64,000 bases of DNA from assembly GCA_963585895.1 (NCBI GenBank), contig OY757939.1, positions 25,234,722 to 25,298,721 of the forward strand. Reading direction: 5' to 3'. The translations under genes were made by a program, and so were the position numbers. Of this stretch, positions 31,880 to 43,010 are shown in pieces (position 1 is the first letter of the stretch; every line of letters starts with the position of its first letter). This stretch comes from Sepioteuthis lessoniana. Lineage: Eukaryota; Mollusca; Cephalopoda; Myopsida; Loliginidae. The notes under the pieces were generated by a model, which did no database searches, was not told where the DNA came from, and saw nothing but the letters and a program-made list of their open reading frames with translations.

Positions 31880-32385
31880 ATTGCCCATTCGGCTGGGGTT
31901 GTAAAATACACCGATTGCACCTCAGCACAGGTGTAAGACATCCCAACGAGTGTTCTGGATATGATACAAAACAATCTGATGCTGAGGTTTCAGTAATGCT
32001 GGAGATTTGGAGAATGCAGAGTACTCCTTCACTGCCATCACTCCCAGGTTCACTCTAGCCCGGAGTGGTAGCACCTGATAGGGTCTTATCTATGGGTTCA
32101 ATATAATCAAACTGCATACTCATGCAAAATAATTGCTTGAAATAGAACTGTTTTTGACATTGAAACTTTACTCACGGTAAACTGAATTGTTTCATATAGA
32201 ATTGTTTTGACATTTAACTATATGTGAACAAAATCTATACTTATACTAGACAGAATTCTTTGAATTAGAACTGTTTGACTTAGTTGAATAGTTTGAAATA
32301 GAAATGTTTTTGAAAATTAAACTATGTACTCATGCTAAACTGAATTGTTTAAAATAGAACTGATTATCTGCAAGTGTATAGCGAT
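31880..32385 (+). mobile_element. M repeat, 3'-truncated
   Basis: Head TTGCCCATTCGGCTGGGGTT, middle with CGGAGTGGTAGCACCTGATA, about six modules, then breaks at about 32385 after GAACTGATTATCTGCAAG without the terminal motif. Confidence 0.8.
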
Positions 32386-32589
32386 AACACCCATAGCTCT
32401 CACTCAGTTCAACCTGTCTCGTTACTTTTCATAAAGACCTCGAATATTAAAAAAAATTACAATGTAGAAAATCATAAAAACAAGAACTAGAGACAAAATG
32501 ATTCAGACTTCAAAAAAGGATTCGTACAAAGATTTATTGCTGCAGCTGCGACCAGAAATATCAATATCAATGATTATACTTTATTTAGA

Positions 32590-33080
32590 ATTTGCCCAGT
32601 CAGCTGGGGCTGTAGAAAACACTGACTGCTTTTCTGCAGAGGAGTAAAACCCCCACCCAACAAGTGTCCTGGATATGACATTAAGCAATCTGATGGCGAG
32701 GTTCCAATGATGCTGGTGCTTTGGAGAATATGGAGTGCCTCTTCATTGTCATCACTCCAAGATCCCCTTTGGTCCAGAGTGGTAGCACCTGATTGGGTTC
32801 TATCTATTGGTCAAATAGAACTAAACTGTACACCTATGCTAAACGGAATTGATTGAAATGGAACTATTTTTGTATTCTTAGCTGAGTTGTTTGAAATAGA
32901 ACTGTTTGACTAAACTGAATAGCTTGAAGTAGAAATGTATTTGACGATTAAACAGTGTACTTTTGCTAAACTGATTTATTTGAATTATAACTGTTTATTT
33001 GTAAAAAAAATGGAATTGGCATTAAATAACCTACAAAGGTTGATATGCCATAAACCCAACAAACAAACAAACAAACATTT
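32590..33080 (+). mobile_element. M repeat, full copy
   Basis: Head TTGCCCAGTCAGCTGGGGC, middle, modules, end GGCATTAAATAACCTACAAA..GGTTGATATGCCATAAACCC and an AAAC tail (AACAAACAAACAAACAAAC). Confidence 0.85.
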
Positions 33081-33157
33081 ATGAAGAAGACACATAACTG
33101 CATTGAGAGGTTTGTCTAATAATACCAAAAATATTCTCACACCTGATAAAGTTTTGA

Positions 33158-33695
33158 TTTGTTTAGGCTTTATAGCATATCAACCATTATTGGTTATTCA
33201 ATGCCAAATCCTATTTATACATATATATAAAATATATGATTTAAAAACATATTTTATTGTTACACACAGTTAGAAGATCAACCAGTTCTATTTCTAACTG
33301 TTCAGTTTAGCATAAGACAAGGGTAAATAGTTCCGAGTATTGCTACGAATAACTGAAAAATCAATTAAACATCAGTCTTTTGTATACACACAATTAAATG
33401 ATGAAACATTTCTATTTCAAATAATTCAATTGATCATGGGTCATTTGTTTGCACACACTTTCAATATCAAACCGTTCTATTTGACCCATAGAAAGGACCT
33501 TATCAGGTGCTACCACTCCTGGCCAGAGTTAATATTGGAGCGATGACAATGAAGAGGTAGTACACATTCTCCAAAGCTTCAGCTTACTGGAGCCTCGTCA
33601 TCAGATTGTTAAGTGTCATATTTAGGACACTCGTTGGGCGGGGAAGATGCAGTCAGTATATCTTACAGCTCCAGTCGATTGAGCTAAAAGATGGT
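33158..33695 (-). mobile_element. M repeat, minus strand
   Basis: Reverse complement of the family: terminal GGCTTTATAGCATATCAACC at the left, modules, then CTATTTGACCCATAGAAAGG, CAGGTGCTACCACTC and ATGCAGTCAGTATATCTTAC at the right. Forms an inverted pair with 32590-33080. Confidence 0.8.
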
Positions 33696-33711
33696 GTAGT
33701 TGTCATTATGT

Positions 33712-33890
33712 AAAGTTGGTGACCGTAGTCGAGGGTGACCCGAAGGCTCCCTTTTCAATAGCTACTACATAAAGGTGTAGGGGAGGGTGCTACTCCTTTC
33801 CTTGGATTGTTCCACTTTACCCCTGATCTGTAATTTATAATGCTGAGCGTTATCAAGTACCATTTTTTGAGTCTTTGATATGACTCGATC
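33712..33890 (-). mobile_element. SINE family S6, decayed
   Basis: GTTGGTGACCGTAGTCGAGG, CCCGAAGGCTCCCTTTTCAA and AGTACCATTTTTTGAGTC match 48437-48692 in the same orientation. The tRNA-like head survives only as GAGATTAAATCCCGG (B-box region, reverse complement). Confidence 0.75.
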
Positions 33891-33959
33891 TGAGATTAAA
33901 TCCCGGTCTACCGAAACATAGGCGAATGCAGTTGGTGTATTTTATAACCCGAACGAACT

Positions 33960-34890
33960 GTCATTATGTTCTCTGCACAATACAATACCAAATTAACAGA
34001 ATTATTTAATGACTATGCCATTACCTGTAACAAAGGATATAGGTGCTTTTAATAAGTACATATAAAAATTAATCACAGATGAAAACATATTCGGATCTTC
34101 ATTTAATGACAGTCACTTTATAATACCGAAAATTTATGGATTTCTAAGAATTCCTAAACATGGAATTCTTTTATGACCAATTATCTCCGGGATTAAAAAT
34201 ACCACCCACGCCATTCCATCTCAAAATCTTTGGCCAAAGTGCTAACTCATTCTCTTAGTTACGATTAGCAATTAGCAGCCACCTGCCACCCATCCCGAAA
34301 ACTATCACAATTAGACGAACCAGACATGCAGGACACTGCTGGAGAAGTAGGGACGAGCTCACAAGTGATTTACTCCTGTGGACCCCTTCACATGGCCGAG
34401 AAAAGGCAGGACGACCAGCTCGAACCTACATACAGCAACTCTGTGTAGATACGGGATGTAGCTCTGAAGACCTGCCAGAAGCAATGTACGATAGGGAGGG
34501 GGTGAGACCGGGTCAGGAAGATCCGTGCTGATGGCAGAACATGAAGATGATGATAAGCAATTTGCACTTCAAAAACAGCCGTGATTTACTCGACAAAATA
34601 AATGGAATAAAATTCGAAAAGAAATCTTTAGCCAATCTCCAGATAAAAATCACTGTTCCCGAAAATAAATTCATGAAACATTTCGAAAATCATCTCTTGA
34701 AAACACACATTACACCACCTTTACCTTTTACTGTTAACATAAAAATTGAAATTTGCATGTAATGAATTAAACGTTGCTTTTTTCAATAAAACGGTGTCCT
34801 ATATTAACAAAAAAAGTTGGTTTACTCTAGCTTCACTTTTTAGAGGGTCCTTGCATGTCTTTTTCTTGAATTTCTTAAAATTGAGAGTAT
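33960..34890 (+). mobile_element. Penelope-like reverse-transcriptase relic split by an RTE tail (PLE-4)
   Basis: Left part (34090-34273): PKIYGFLRIPKHGILL, stop, PIISGIKNTTHAI, the PK.YGLPKIHK..LRPIVSG region of Penelope-like reverse transcriptases. Right part (34556-34890): ISNLHFKNSRDLLDKINGIK, then KKSLANL, the motif-A area, HLLKTHITPPLPF, then FFNKTVSY and SWFTLASLFRGSLHVFFLNF, the motif-B area. The two parts are separated by an RTE tail flanked by AGCAATT on both sides. Removing that tail and one AGCAATT makes the frame continuous (LLVTISNLHFKNS). Ends at an (AT)n tract. Confidence 0.8.
34267..34562 (+). mobile_element. RTE-like 3' fragment nested in PLE-4, with target-site duplication
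   Basis: Body 34274-34555 matches the C-terminal end of RTE copies B and C: CACCTGCC, ACGAACCAGACATGC, GACACTGCTGGAGAAGTAGG, GACGAGCTCACAAGTGATTT, then GAAGATCCGTGCTGATGGC and an ATGAAGATGATGAT tail. AGCAATT occurs at 34267-34273 and 34556-34562, immediately outside the body, and is best read as a 7-bp target-site duplication. It is severely 5'-truncated, as expected of target-primed reverse transcription. Confidence 0.85.
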
Positions 34891-34915
34891 CCATATATAT
34901 ATATATATATATATC
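34889..34915. repeat. (AT)n tract between PLE-4 and RTE copy A
   Basis: Short AT run at the junction. Confidence 0.9.
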
Positions 34916-35387
34916 GTATTTTTCCCGTGACAATTCGGTGATCGGAGGACACACTCTCGAATGAGGAGTATGCCTCGCAATTCACTGCGCTATTTTTCCA
35001 TTTCTTGTTTATAAAGACGTAGTCTATCTGTGCTTTAGTATTGTTTGTGTATGTGTAGGTCCATAATTTTCCCTCCCCTTTTTGAAAGTTTGTATTGAGA
35101 CATGTTAATCTATTTTCTATCGTGAAATCTGTTTTATGTTGACCATTCCTGTTTGACGAGTTGTGTAGGCTGTATTTATGGTTTCTGTTTCTCCCAATTT
35201 GGGCATTCATGTCTCCGCCAATGACGAGAACGTTGTGTTTCGGGATGCAACGCACTAGAGAGGATAGCTCATTGTAGAAGGCGATTAGTTCAGTTTCTTC
35301 ACTAACATTGGTAGGGTTGTAGCTGGAGAGGATTGTTGCTCTGGGGTTGCCATTAAAAGTAGCTACCATCATCCGAAATAACGTCAC
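34916..35387 (-). mobile_element. RTE-like copy A, inverted 5' part: endonuclease
   Basis: Minus-strand open frame 35387-34875. It carries the second half of an APE-type endonuclease: ILSSYNPTNVSEETELIAFY, VLVIGGDMNAQIG (catalytic N of GDMNA), LWTYTYTNNTKAQIDYVFIN (the T..IDY block) and SVSSDHRIVTGKI (SDHR, the catalytic His block). About 157 codons are uninterrupted, so this is one of the least decayed LINE pieces here. The first third of the domain is missing at the 35387 end. Its strand is opposite to the reverse transcriptase that begins a few bases away at 35391. Confidence 0.85.
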
Positions 35388-35390
35388 CCG

Positions 35391-37075
35391 AAAAGACCAC
35401 CATACACTATGACTGGTCCCTTCTTAATAACCAGGATATTAGAGATAAATATGAGATAGCATTAAGAAACAAATACGATGCACTACAGGAGAAGACAGAA
35501 ACACATACCCCGAATGACGAATATGAGAATTTCGTCAACGCCCACCTAGAAGCAGCAGCTAAATACATACCAACAAAACATAGAACTATATCTAGAGTCC
35601 CATGGGATACATTAGCAGTTAGAGGAAAACGTGCAGACGTGAAAACTGCCTCCAAATGCAATAGGAAGAACCCTACTAAAATAAATGCCCCGAAACTAAA
35701 AAAGGCACAAAATGAATTAGCAAGCATATACCTAAAAGAATAGACAGAATACATACAAAATCAGATAGATAAGATTAGAGACTCAGTCGAAGATAGGCAA
35801 TCTAGGATAGCGTGGAAAACGATAAACGAACTGAGCAGAAGGTAGAGAACAGCCAAAGCTAAACTGAAAGCTACATACAAACAAGAACGAATAAAATTGT
35901 GGAAACAGCATTTCGAGAATCTATTTAGAAACCGACCGAAAGTTACACATGAACTAATCACCAGAATTATTAGTAAGTAACTGGACGTTAAACTAGGACC
36001 GTTTACTCTGGAAGAACTCGACTCAGTACATAGAAAAATTAAAAATAGAAAAGCTGCAGGGCTTGATAAAATCCCCCGAGAAGTATGGAAGACCAGACAA
36101 TTCGACGACATACTGCACTGACACTGTAATGCAGTTTATAATCAAAATTCGATAGATAGATGGATAAAGGGATGCATCCTCCTTTTCCCTAAAATGGGTG
36201 ACCTCGGATTAGTCAAGAACTACCGAGGTATAACACTTACATCCATAGCAGCCAAAATATACAATGCCCTACTACGCAACCATATAGAACACAAAAATTG
36301 ACAACATTCTTAGGAAGAACCAAAATGGCTTCCGGGGAAATAGATCCACGACCTCACAAATATTGACTATCCGTAGAATCTTTGAAGGCGTACGTGCAAA
36401 AAACCTGCTGGCGAGAATACTATTTGTCGACTTTACTAAGGCCTTTGATTACATTCAAAGAGGGAAGATTGAATAAATTCTACTAGCATACGGCCTACCA
36501 AAGGAAACCGTCACAGCCATAATGCTTCTCTATAGAAACACCAAAGTGAAAGTACGTTCTCCGGATGGAGACACAGACTACTTCAACATTGTAGCAAGGA
36601 GATACACTAACCCTATACCTCTTTATCATCTGTCTAGACTAAGTGCTTAGAACATCGGTTGATAAAATCAAAGAAAACAGTTTCGAGCTGACAAAGAAAA
36701 GAAGCAGAAGGTACTTTGCAAAAAACAATTACCGACACCGACTACCCCGATGACAGCGCTTCTGGCATATGCATTCGCCCAAGCCGAAACCCTACTGCAT
36801 AGTCTGGAACGAGACGCCGAAAGCATTGGCCTCCATGTCAATGCACACAAAACGGAATACATGTGTTTTAATTAAACAGGCGACATTTCCACACTAAACA
36901 GTAGCTCTCTTAAAATAGTTGACTAGTTCCCCTACCTAGGAGGCAGTGTCTCATCAACCGGGACAGACATCGACACGTGACTAACAAAGGCATGGACAGC
37001 TATCAATAGCCTATCGGTCATATGGAAGTCAGACCAGACCGATTAAATGCAACGCAGTTTCTTCCGAGCAGTGCT
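35391..37075 (+). mobile_element. RTE-like copy A, forward part: linker and reverse transcriptase
   Basis: Plus-strand frame starting TTIHYDWSLLNNQDIRDKYE, directly after the point where the inverted endonuclease ends in the family. It continues NDEYENFVNAHLEAAAKYIP, YIQNQIDKIRDSVEDRQSRI, KIKNRKAAGLDKIPREVWK, GCILLFPKMGDLG, KNYRGITLTSIAAKIYNALL, FVDFTKAFDYIQRGKIE (motif A) and LLYRNTKVKVRSPDGDTDYF. The catalytic box reads DTDYPDD where copy B has DADYADD. Several in-frame stops (for example before TEYIQNQ and within LNELSRR..RTAKAK) and a frameshift near 36590. Homology stops at about 37075, so the 3' end is missing. Confidence 0.85.
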
Positions 37076-38209
37076 CGTGTTGATTTTTTCTGGGACCGTT
37101 TGTTTCATGGTTTACGCCATAACAATAATTTAAATCATTTCATAAAACGCAATATATATATATATATATACACACAAAGAGAGAGAATGAGAGAGAGTAG
37201 AGAGAGAGAGAGAGGATCAAATATAAAATAAAGCGCTTTAAAAAATCATATTCAGAAAAGACTTCAAGCGAACAGTCAAAAGCCTTTGTGGGTACTGTCA
37301 GTTTCACGGTAATATATTGAGTATATAATAATACATACGTAACAGTTTATATATATATATATAATTTTACCATCTTCTTAGACAACTCTCTTTCTCTCTC
37401 TGGCATTCATGTACATCTCTCCTTAGAAAGAAAGAGAGAGAGAAAAAAAGAGAGAGATGGGGAGAGGTGGAGAGAGAAAGAGGTAATAAAGGTTATAAAA
37501 AAGAGGGAATGAATGAGAGATGAAAGATTGAAAGGCAGGTACGGTTGAGGAGGTTCATGATTCTTGATGTATCGAAAGTTTTGTGGAAGAGATAGAGCAA
37601 AAGAAGGATTGAAGAAAGGATCCACTAGGACTTGTCTTCTTTCTTTTTTTTTCCACGTATGAAACTGATCTACCGTTCTTTAACATTTATATAAAAAAGT
37701 GGACGCTTAAAAGAAGATTATGTAGAGGCAAGGGAGAGGATGAGAAGGTTCAGGTAAAATAGGGACAAAAGACCATACGTTATTGGATACTGTTGGTCGT
37801 AAACATACGTGAAATTTCCGCAAACTTTAAATAGTGTACTTAATAGGCCTTACAATGCCGTTGTCAGGTGTTTTCTTGTTCTTCATAATTAAGAAAATGT
37901 TTTTTGTTGAAAAGTTTACTCATAGATGTTCTTATCACAGAAACCTGCAAAGAACATGAAAATTATTTATTTTATCAAAAAGTTAAGAAAAGAAAAAGTC
38001 CTAATCCTTCAACCTTTTTAAGGTTTCAAATAGATTTATCGCTTTTAGCGTGTTCATCGCGATAAAAAAATTAATAAATGAAATAAAAAAAACTAGAAAA
38101 TGATAGATGTTTGAAAAGAACAACTGTAATCAACACAATTTTCATTTTATAGAATTTTCAGTTTTAATGTCTTATAAAATATACATCTATATAACACTGT
38201 AATTTTATG

Positions 38210-38212
<3 letters not shown>
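37076..38212. other. Noncoding stretch with (TA)n and (GA)n tracts
   Basis: TA/GA tract at 37150-37215, small TA run at 37350, GA-rich tract at 37390-37480. The remainder is AT-rich with no recognisable frame. Confidence 0.5.

Positions 38213-38253
<41 letters not shown>
38213..38253. repeat. (AT)n microsatellite
   Basis: Pure AT run. Confidence 0.95.
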
Positions 38254-38255
<2 letters not shown>

Positions 38256-38329
38256 AACTGTGTTGGCTGTCACTATTTCACTTTGTGGGTTAGTGGGAAG
38301 CCAAATGCGATATAATTTGGAGATTGCTC

Positions 38330-38790
38330 AATATCTCCAAAAATCAATGCAATTGTAGGGATAAAGAAACATGCCCCTTACTAGAAACTACCTTCAGAAA
38401 AGCGTAGTGTAGAGGGCCACTATAAAAACCAACAGCTCAGCCAAGCAATACATAGATGCAACTGAGGGTACATAAAACAAAGAATATATAACCACAAACT
38501 TTCCTTCACCAACAGAAATTACACATCTAACACTTTTTGTCCTCAGACTTATGACAGCTAAAAGACATAAACATCTCACCCACCATCACCTTGGGAAACA
38601 CTAAAACTAGTACCTGTCTATAACAAGGCATCAAGAATATGCCTTCTTTGCCTCGACGAAAAACTAGCTATTATCACCTACCCATCACAAATCACTCTGC
38701 TAAACAAAATATTAGAAATCCTATCCAAATGCAGACATGAGAACAAACATCTACTCTCCGATTTCGACCCACACACATAACCCTTCCATC
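38330..38790 (+). mobile_element. Penelope-like C-terminus, GIY-YIG relic (PLE-5)
   Basis: Read in pieces: CNCRDKETCPL (zinc-binding CxC..C block), HKLSFTNRNYTSNTF (the H..SF..R block), QLKD and, best preserved, ASRICLLCLDEKLAIITYPS, QITLLNKILEILSKCRHENK and HLLSDFDP. It corresponds to the RCNLCIDEKISII..FKCRHRGKFKLSD part of PLE-1 but is clearly diverged from it, so it is a separate lineage. The YIG strand itself is lost to mutation or frameshift. Confidence 0.75.
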
Positions 38791-39577
38791 TTACCTATAC
38801 CACATCCACTCCTATACCGCCCATAAATGACGCAGCATCATACCCGACGCACCGTAAGTACCTCTTTTATCCATCAATAAACACACCTGACACACTCTAG
38901 GTACCACCTTCCCCCATTAAATCCTTATAACCTTCTTCATGCACTTCCACAACCTGTAGACATTATGTTAACCATATTTTCATGAGTGTTAGTACAGTAT
39001 ATTTAACATATCCCCACCACGCACACACCATCATATATTACAATAACGTATATGTAACATAACATTAACACAATATAGATAGCTAATAAAAACTATTGTA
39101 ACCCATCACAACTCTCCACTTATTACCCTTACATCCCAGACCTTTCATGCTTACACGTCAAATCATATATTCATTTTTTTAATTATGCAATGATGATAAT
39201 TTACTTATAAGTTAAAATCAACACCACACACAGACATGAAAAAAATAAAATAAATGACATAGCTAATACAAATAATTATTACAACGTCTTGCCATTATAT
39301 TTACTATATTTCTAACGTATATACAATCATGACTTATTATGATGTATACACAATATATCATTAACACATAACTAATAAAATTATTATTGCAGTCTAACAC
39401 AAATCATATTTCAGCATGAAATACCTAAATTGCATAGTATGTTACAGAATAACGTATCTCTCCACTAAGATATTTATTGCGATTCTGGCCTACTATATAA
39501 CATTATTATGCTTACAAATGCAAACTTTATTTTCTACGAAATGCAATGATAATATTTTGTTCCTTTGTTAAAATCGC
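38791..39577. other. Unassigned AT-rich noncoding stretch
   Basis: C-rich and AT-rich sequence, possibly the 3' region of PLE-5. Repeated short words (ACATAACATTAACA-like) but no clear tandem unit or terminal motif. Confidence 0.4.
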
Positions 39578-39578
39578 C

Positions 39579-39634
<56 letters not shown>
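39578..39634. repeat. (CA)n microsatellite
   Basis: About 55 bp of CA. Confidence 0.95.
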
Positions 39635-39636
<2 letters not shown>

Positions 39637-40061
39637 AATATATTAAGAAACAAATAAAAATAAATTTTCTCGGTCATCTGTTGCAAATTTGGCTACATAT
39701 CGCGTCTCATACATCGGAGACACAATCTCAGATTTATCGCGCTGCGTATGTATCTTCATACACACAGATACTAAATATCACTTATACCTATACATACACA
39801 ATAATACGCAAATATAACAATCCCCCCCACACACACAAACACACACACATGCATAAAGAATTCTGCACAATTATACATTTTTTTACTGAATTTTTCGATT
39901 TTTTCAATTTCTTCATTATCTTTTGTTATCTGCATAATGATTGTCGTTTATAAAACGCCATGAAACCTAAGGTCACACACAAACTTCCTTGCTATTAAAT
40001 GTATATAAAATCTAACATACATTTACTTATTATGTTATATATATATATATATATATATATC

Positions 40062-42155
40062 ATCGTCATCATGTCGTGCTGGTAGCACGGATATCCCTGA
40101 CCCTCTCTCGACACTTTTCCCTATCGTTCATCGCCACAGGCAGGTCTTCTGGACAACATCCTGTATCCTAACATAGTTGCTGAGTGTATGTTCGTGCTGG
40201 TCATCCTGCTTTTGCACGGCCATGTGTGGGGGTCCATAAGAGTATATCACTTATGAGTTCGTCCCTGCTTCTCCAGCAGTGTCCTGCATGTCTGGTTCGT
40301 CTAACTTGAATAGTTTTCGTGATATGAGGCAGGTGGCCGTACAGTTGGTGTCTTCTGGGGTGTTGCCGCCAGGACTTGTTCAAGATTTCTCGCAGCATTC
40401 TTGTGTAATTGCCGTCTAGCTTCTTCTCCAGCCGTTTTGGTAGAGTCCATGTAGTGCATCCATATTGCAGTATCGATGCGACCGCCGCCAGGAAGAATCT
40501 GCGTTTCATTTTATCGGTTAGGTCTGATTTCCATGTAATCGATACCCTATTGATAGCTGTCCATGCCTACGCTAACCTCGTGTCGATGTCCTTTTTGGTT
40601 GATGCGACGCTGCTTCCTAGGTAAGTGAATTTGTATACTAGTTTAAGTGGGGTTCCTTCTAGAGTGGAGATGTCACCCGTTTGATTATAGCTCATTTATT
40701 CCGTTTTGTGTACATTGACATAGAGGCCTATACCTGCGGCTGCTCGTTCCAAACTATGCAGTAGGGTTTCGCCTTGGTTGGGTGTATTTGCCAGTATCGC
40801 TATGTCATCGGCGTAGTCGGCGTCGGTAATTGTTGTTGCGGGGTACCTTCTGCTTCTTTTCTTTGTCAGCTCGAAGCCATTCTCTCTGATTTTGTCAATC
40901 GATGTTCTAAGTACGTAGTCTAGACAAATGATAAAGAGGTATGGAGTTAGCGTGTCCCCTTGTAGTACTCCTGCTACAATGTCGAAGTATTCTGTGTCTC
41001 CATCTGGTGATCGTACTTTTACTTTGGTGTTTCTATAGAGAATCGTTATTGCTGCTACGGTTTCTTTAGGTATACCGTATGCTAGTAGGATTTGTTCCAT
41101 CTTTCCTCTGTGAATGGAATCGAAGGCCTTGGTAAAGTCAACAAATATTAATGTCGCTTGTAGGTTTTTGCCCGTATACCTTCAAGGATTCTATGGATGG
41201 TTAATATTTGTGAGGTCGTGGATCTATTTCTTCGGAAGCCATTTTGGTTTTTCCTAAGTATGTGGTCGATTTTGGGTTCTATGCGGTTTCGCAGTAGGGC
41301 ATTGTAGATTTTGGCTGCTATGGGTGTAAGTGTTATGCCTCAGTAGTTTTTGGCTGATCCGAGGTCACCCTTTTTAGGGAAGGGGAGGATGCATCCCTTC
41401 ATCCATCTATCTATCGGATTTTGATTATATACTGTGTTGCAGTGTCGGAGCAGTATGTCGTCGAATTGTCTGGTCTTCCATACTTCTGGGGGAATCTCGT
41501 CCAGCCCTGCAGCTTTCCTATTTTTAATTTTTCTGAGAACCAAGTCGAGTTCTTCTTGTGTGAACGGTCCTAGTTTAGTGTCTAATTGTTTACTAATTAT
41601 TCTGGTGATTGGTTCATGTGTTATTTTCGGTGGGTTTCCTAGTAGGTTTTCGAAGTGCTGTTTCCACAATTTTATTCTTTCTTGTTGGTTTGCAGCTTTC
41701 AGTTTTGCTTTGGCTGTATTCTTTCTTCTATTCACTTCGTTTATTGTTTGCCAGGCTATCCTAGATTGTCTATCTTCCACCGAGTCCCTAATCTTATCTA
41801 TCTGATTTTGAATGTATTCTGTCTGTTCCTTTATATATATGCCTGCTAATTGATATGGTGCCGTTTTTAGTTTTCGGGCATTTGTGTTTGTTGGGTTTTT
41901 TCGATAGTTTTTGGAGGCTGTTTTCACTAGTGCACGTTTTTATGTCACCGCTAACGTTTCCCATGGAACTCTATATTTTGTTTTGAGTTTTGTTGGAATA
42001 CATTCCGCTGCTGCCTCGAGTTGCGCATTGACGAAATTTTCATATTCGTCATTTGGTGTACTTTTTCCGTCTTCTCTTGTAATGTTTCGAATCTGTTTCT
42101 TTATTCTAATACGTATTTATCTCTTACATCTCTGTTGTTCAAAAGTCATAGTGTT
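40062..42155 (-). mobile_element. RTE-like LINE copy B: full reverse transcriptase and C-terminus
   Basis: Minus-strand element, 5' end at about 42155 and 3' end at 40062 beside an (AT)n tract (40037-40061). In order: YDF-NNRDVRDKYVLE linker; 41927-41340 open for 195 codons (YIQNQIDKIRDSVEDRQSRI, KIKNRKAAGLDEIPPEVWK, GCILPFPKKGDLGSAKNY); a TGA in NY-GITLT; ILRKNQNGFRRNRSTTSQIL; frameshift near 41165; 41100-40696 with AGVLQGDTLTPYLFIICLDY and the catalytic DADYADDIAIL; a stop before MSYNQTGDIS; FTYLGSSVASTKKDIDTRLA; 40509-40201 with YGCTTWTLPKRLEKKLDGNY, TRHAGHCWRSRDELISDILL. It is the most complete reverse transcriptase in the window and its active-site box is intact, but stops and shifts make it nonfunctional. 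The endonuclease is absent. Confidence 0.9.
40696..41100 (-). pseudogene. Palm/catalytic segment of RTE copy B
   Basis: 134 uninterrupted codons: YGIPKETVAAITILYRNTKV, KVRSPDGDTEYFDIVAGVLQ, GDTLTPYLF (motif B area), DADYADDIAIL (motif C, YADD) and HSLERAAAGIGLYVN. Both catalytic aspartates of YADD are present. Confidence 0.85.
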
Positions 42156-43010
42156 TGGTGACAACACGAGGATCATCAGAATAACAATAACCAGAAAACA
42201 AAAATGAGGAAAAAAAAAACAATACTATGGACGTTTTAAGCGACTAACTAGTGACATCTCATCCGAGGAAACGTGAACGTGGCTAAGAAAGGGAAACCTT
42301 AAGAGAAAAACTGTATCTCTTCTAACAGCGGTGAAAAAAAAACCGCCATAAGGACCTGTCATATTGAATAAAAAGAATAGATAAAACGTAACAAAGCAGC
42401 GTATGTAAGTTATGTGTTGATAGAGACGAAACCATCAATCACATAATAAGCGAATGCAACAAACTAGCCCAGAAAGAATATAAGACTAGACACGATTGGG
42501 TGGGCAAGGTGATATTTAAGAAATTTAAATTTGGCCAAACGATAAAATGGTATGTGCACAGCCCAGCATTTCTCCTGGAAAATGAAACGCACAAACTCCA
42601 GTGGGATTTTGACATATAAACGGATCATGTAATGTCGGTAAAAACGACCAGACTTAATTATAATCAACATTAAAAAAGAACTTGCAGAATTGTGGACTTA
42701 GCTGTCCCAGCTGATAAGAGAATGAAATTGAAAGAAAGCGAAAAGAGGGCTAAGTACCTCGACCTTGCCAAAGAACAGAAAAAAACCGTGGAACATGAAA
42801 ATGGCGATTATACCTGTTGTAATTGATGCTCTTGGTACAGTCACTAAAGTATTGATACATAGACTGGAGGACTTGGAAATAAGAAGACGAGGGCAGACTA
42901 TTGAAATCACTGCATTATTGAAATCGGTCAGAATACTGAGAAGAATCCTGGAGACTTGAGGAGACCTGATGTCACTCAAACTCCAGTGAAAGATCACCAA
43001 CTTACCTTGA
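42156..43010 (+). mobile_element. LINE C-terminal tail of a second family
   Basis: Read in three frames: TRIIRITITRKQK, KKKTILWTF..LTSDIS, RGNVNVAKKGK, then CVLIETKPSIT, RHDWVGKV.., KWYMHSPAFLLEN-like, SGILTYKR.., RPDLIIINIKKELAELWTLA, VPADKRMKLKESEKRAKYLD, LAKEQKKT, then in another frame IPVVIDALGTVTKVLIHRLE, DLEIRRRGQTIEITALLKSV and RILRRILET. This string of motifs is a widespread LINE-derived C-terminal region (CxxC-HIxxECxxL, then RPDLII and VPAD). It ends at about 43010. Head to head with RTE copy B at 42155. Confidence 0.75.

Noticed and set aside
39546-39953. 135-codon frame
   Set aside because: Mostly HTHT from a CA microsatellite, followed by AT-rich low-complexity codons.
41434-41805. 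123-codon plus-strand frame (and its counterpart 35761-36111 on the minus strand)
   Set aside because: Antisense shadows of the RTE-like linker/RT in copies B and A; the same shadow occurs in both copies because the sense sequences are homologous.
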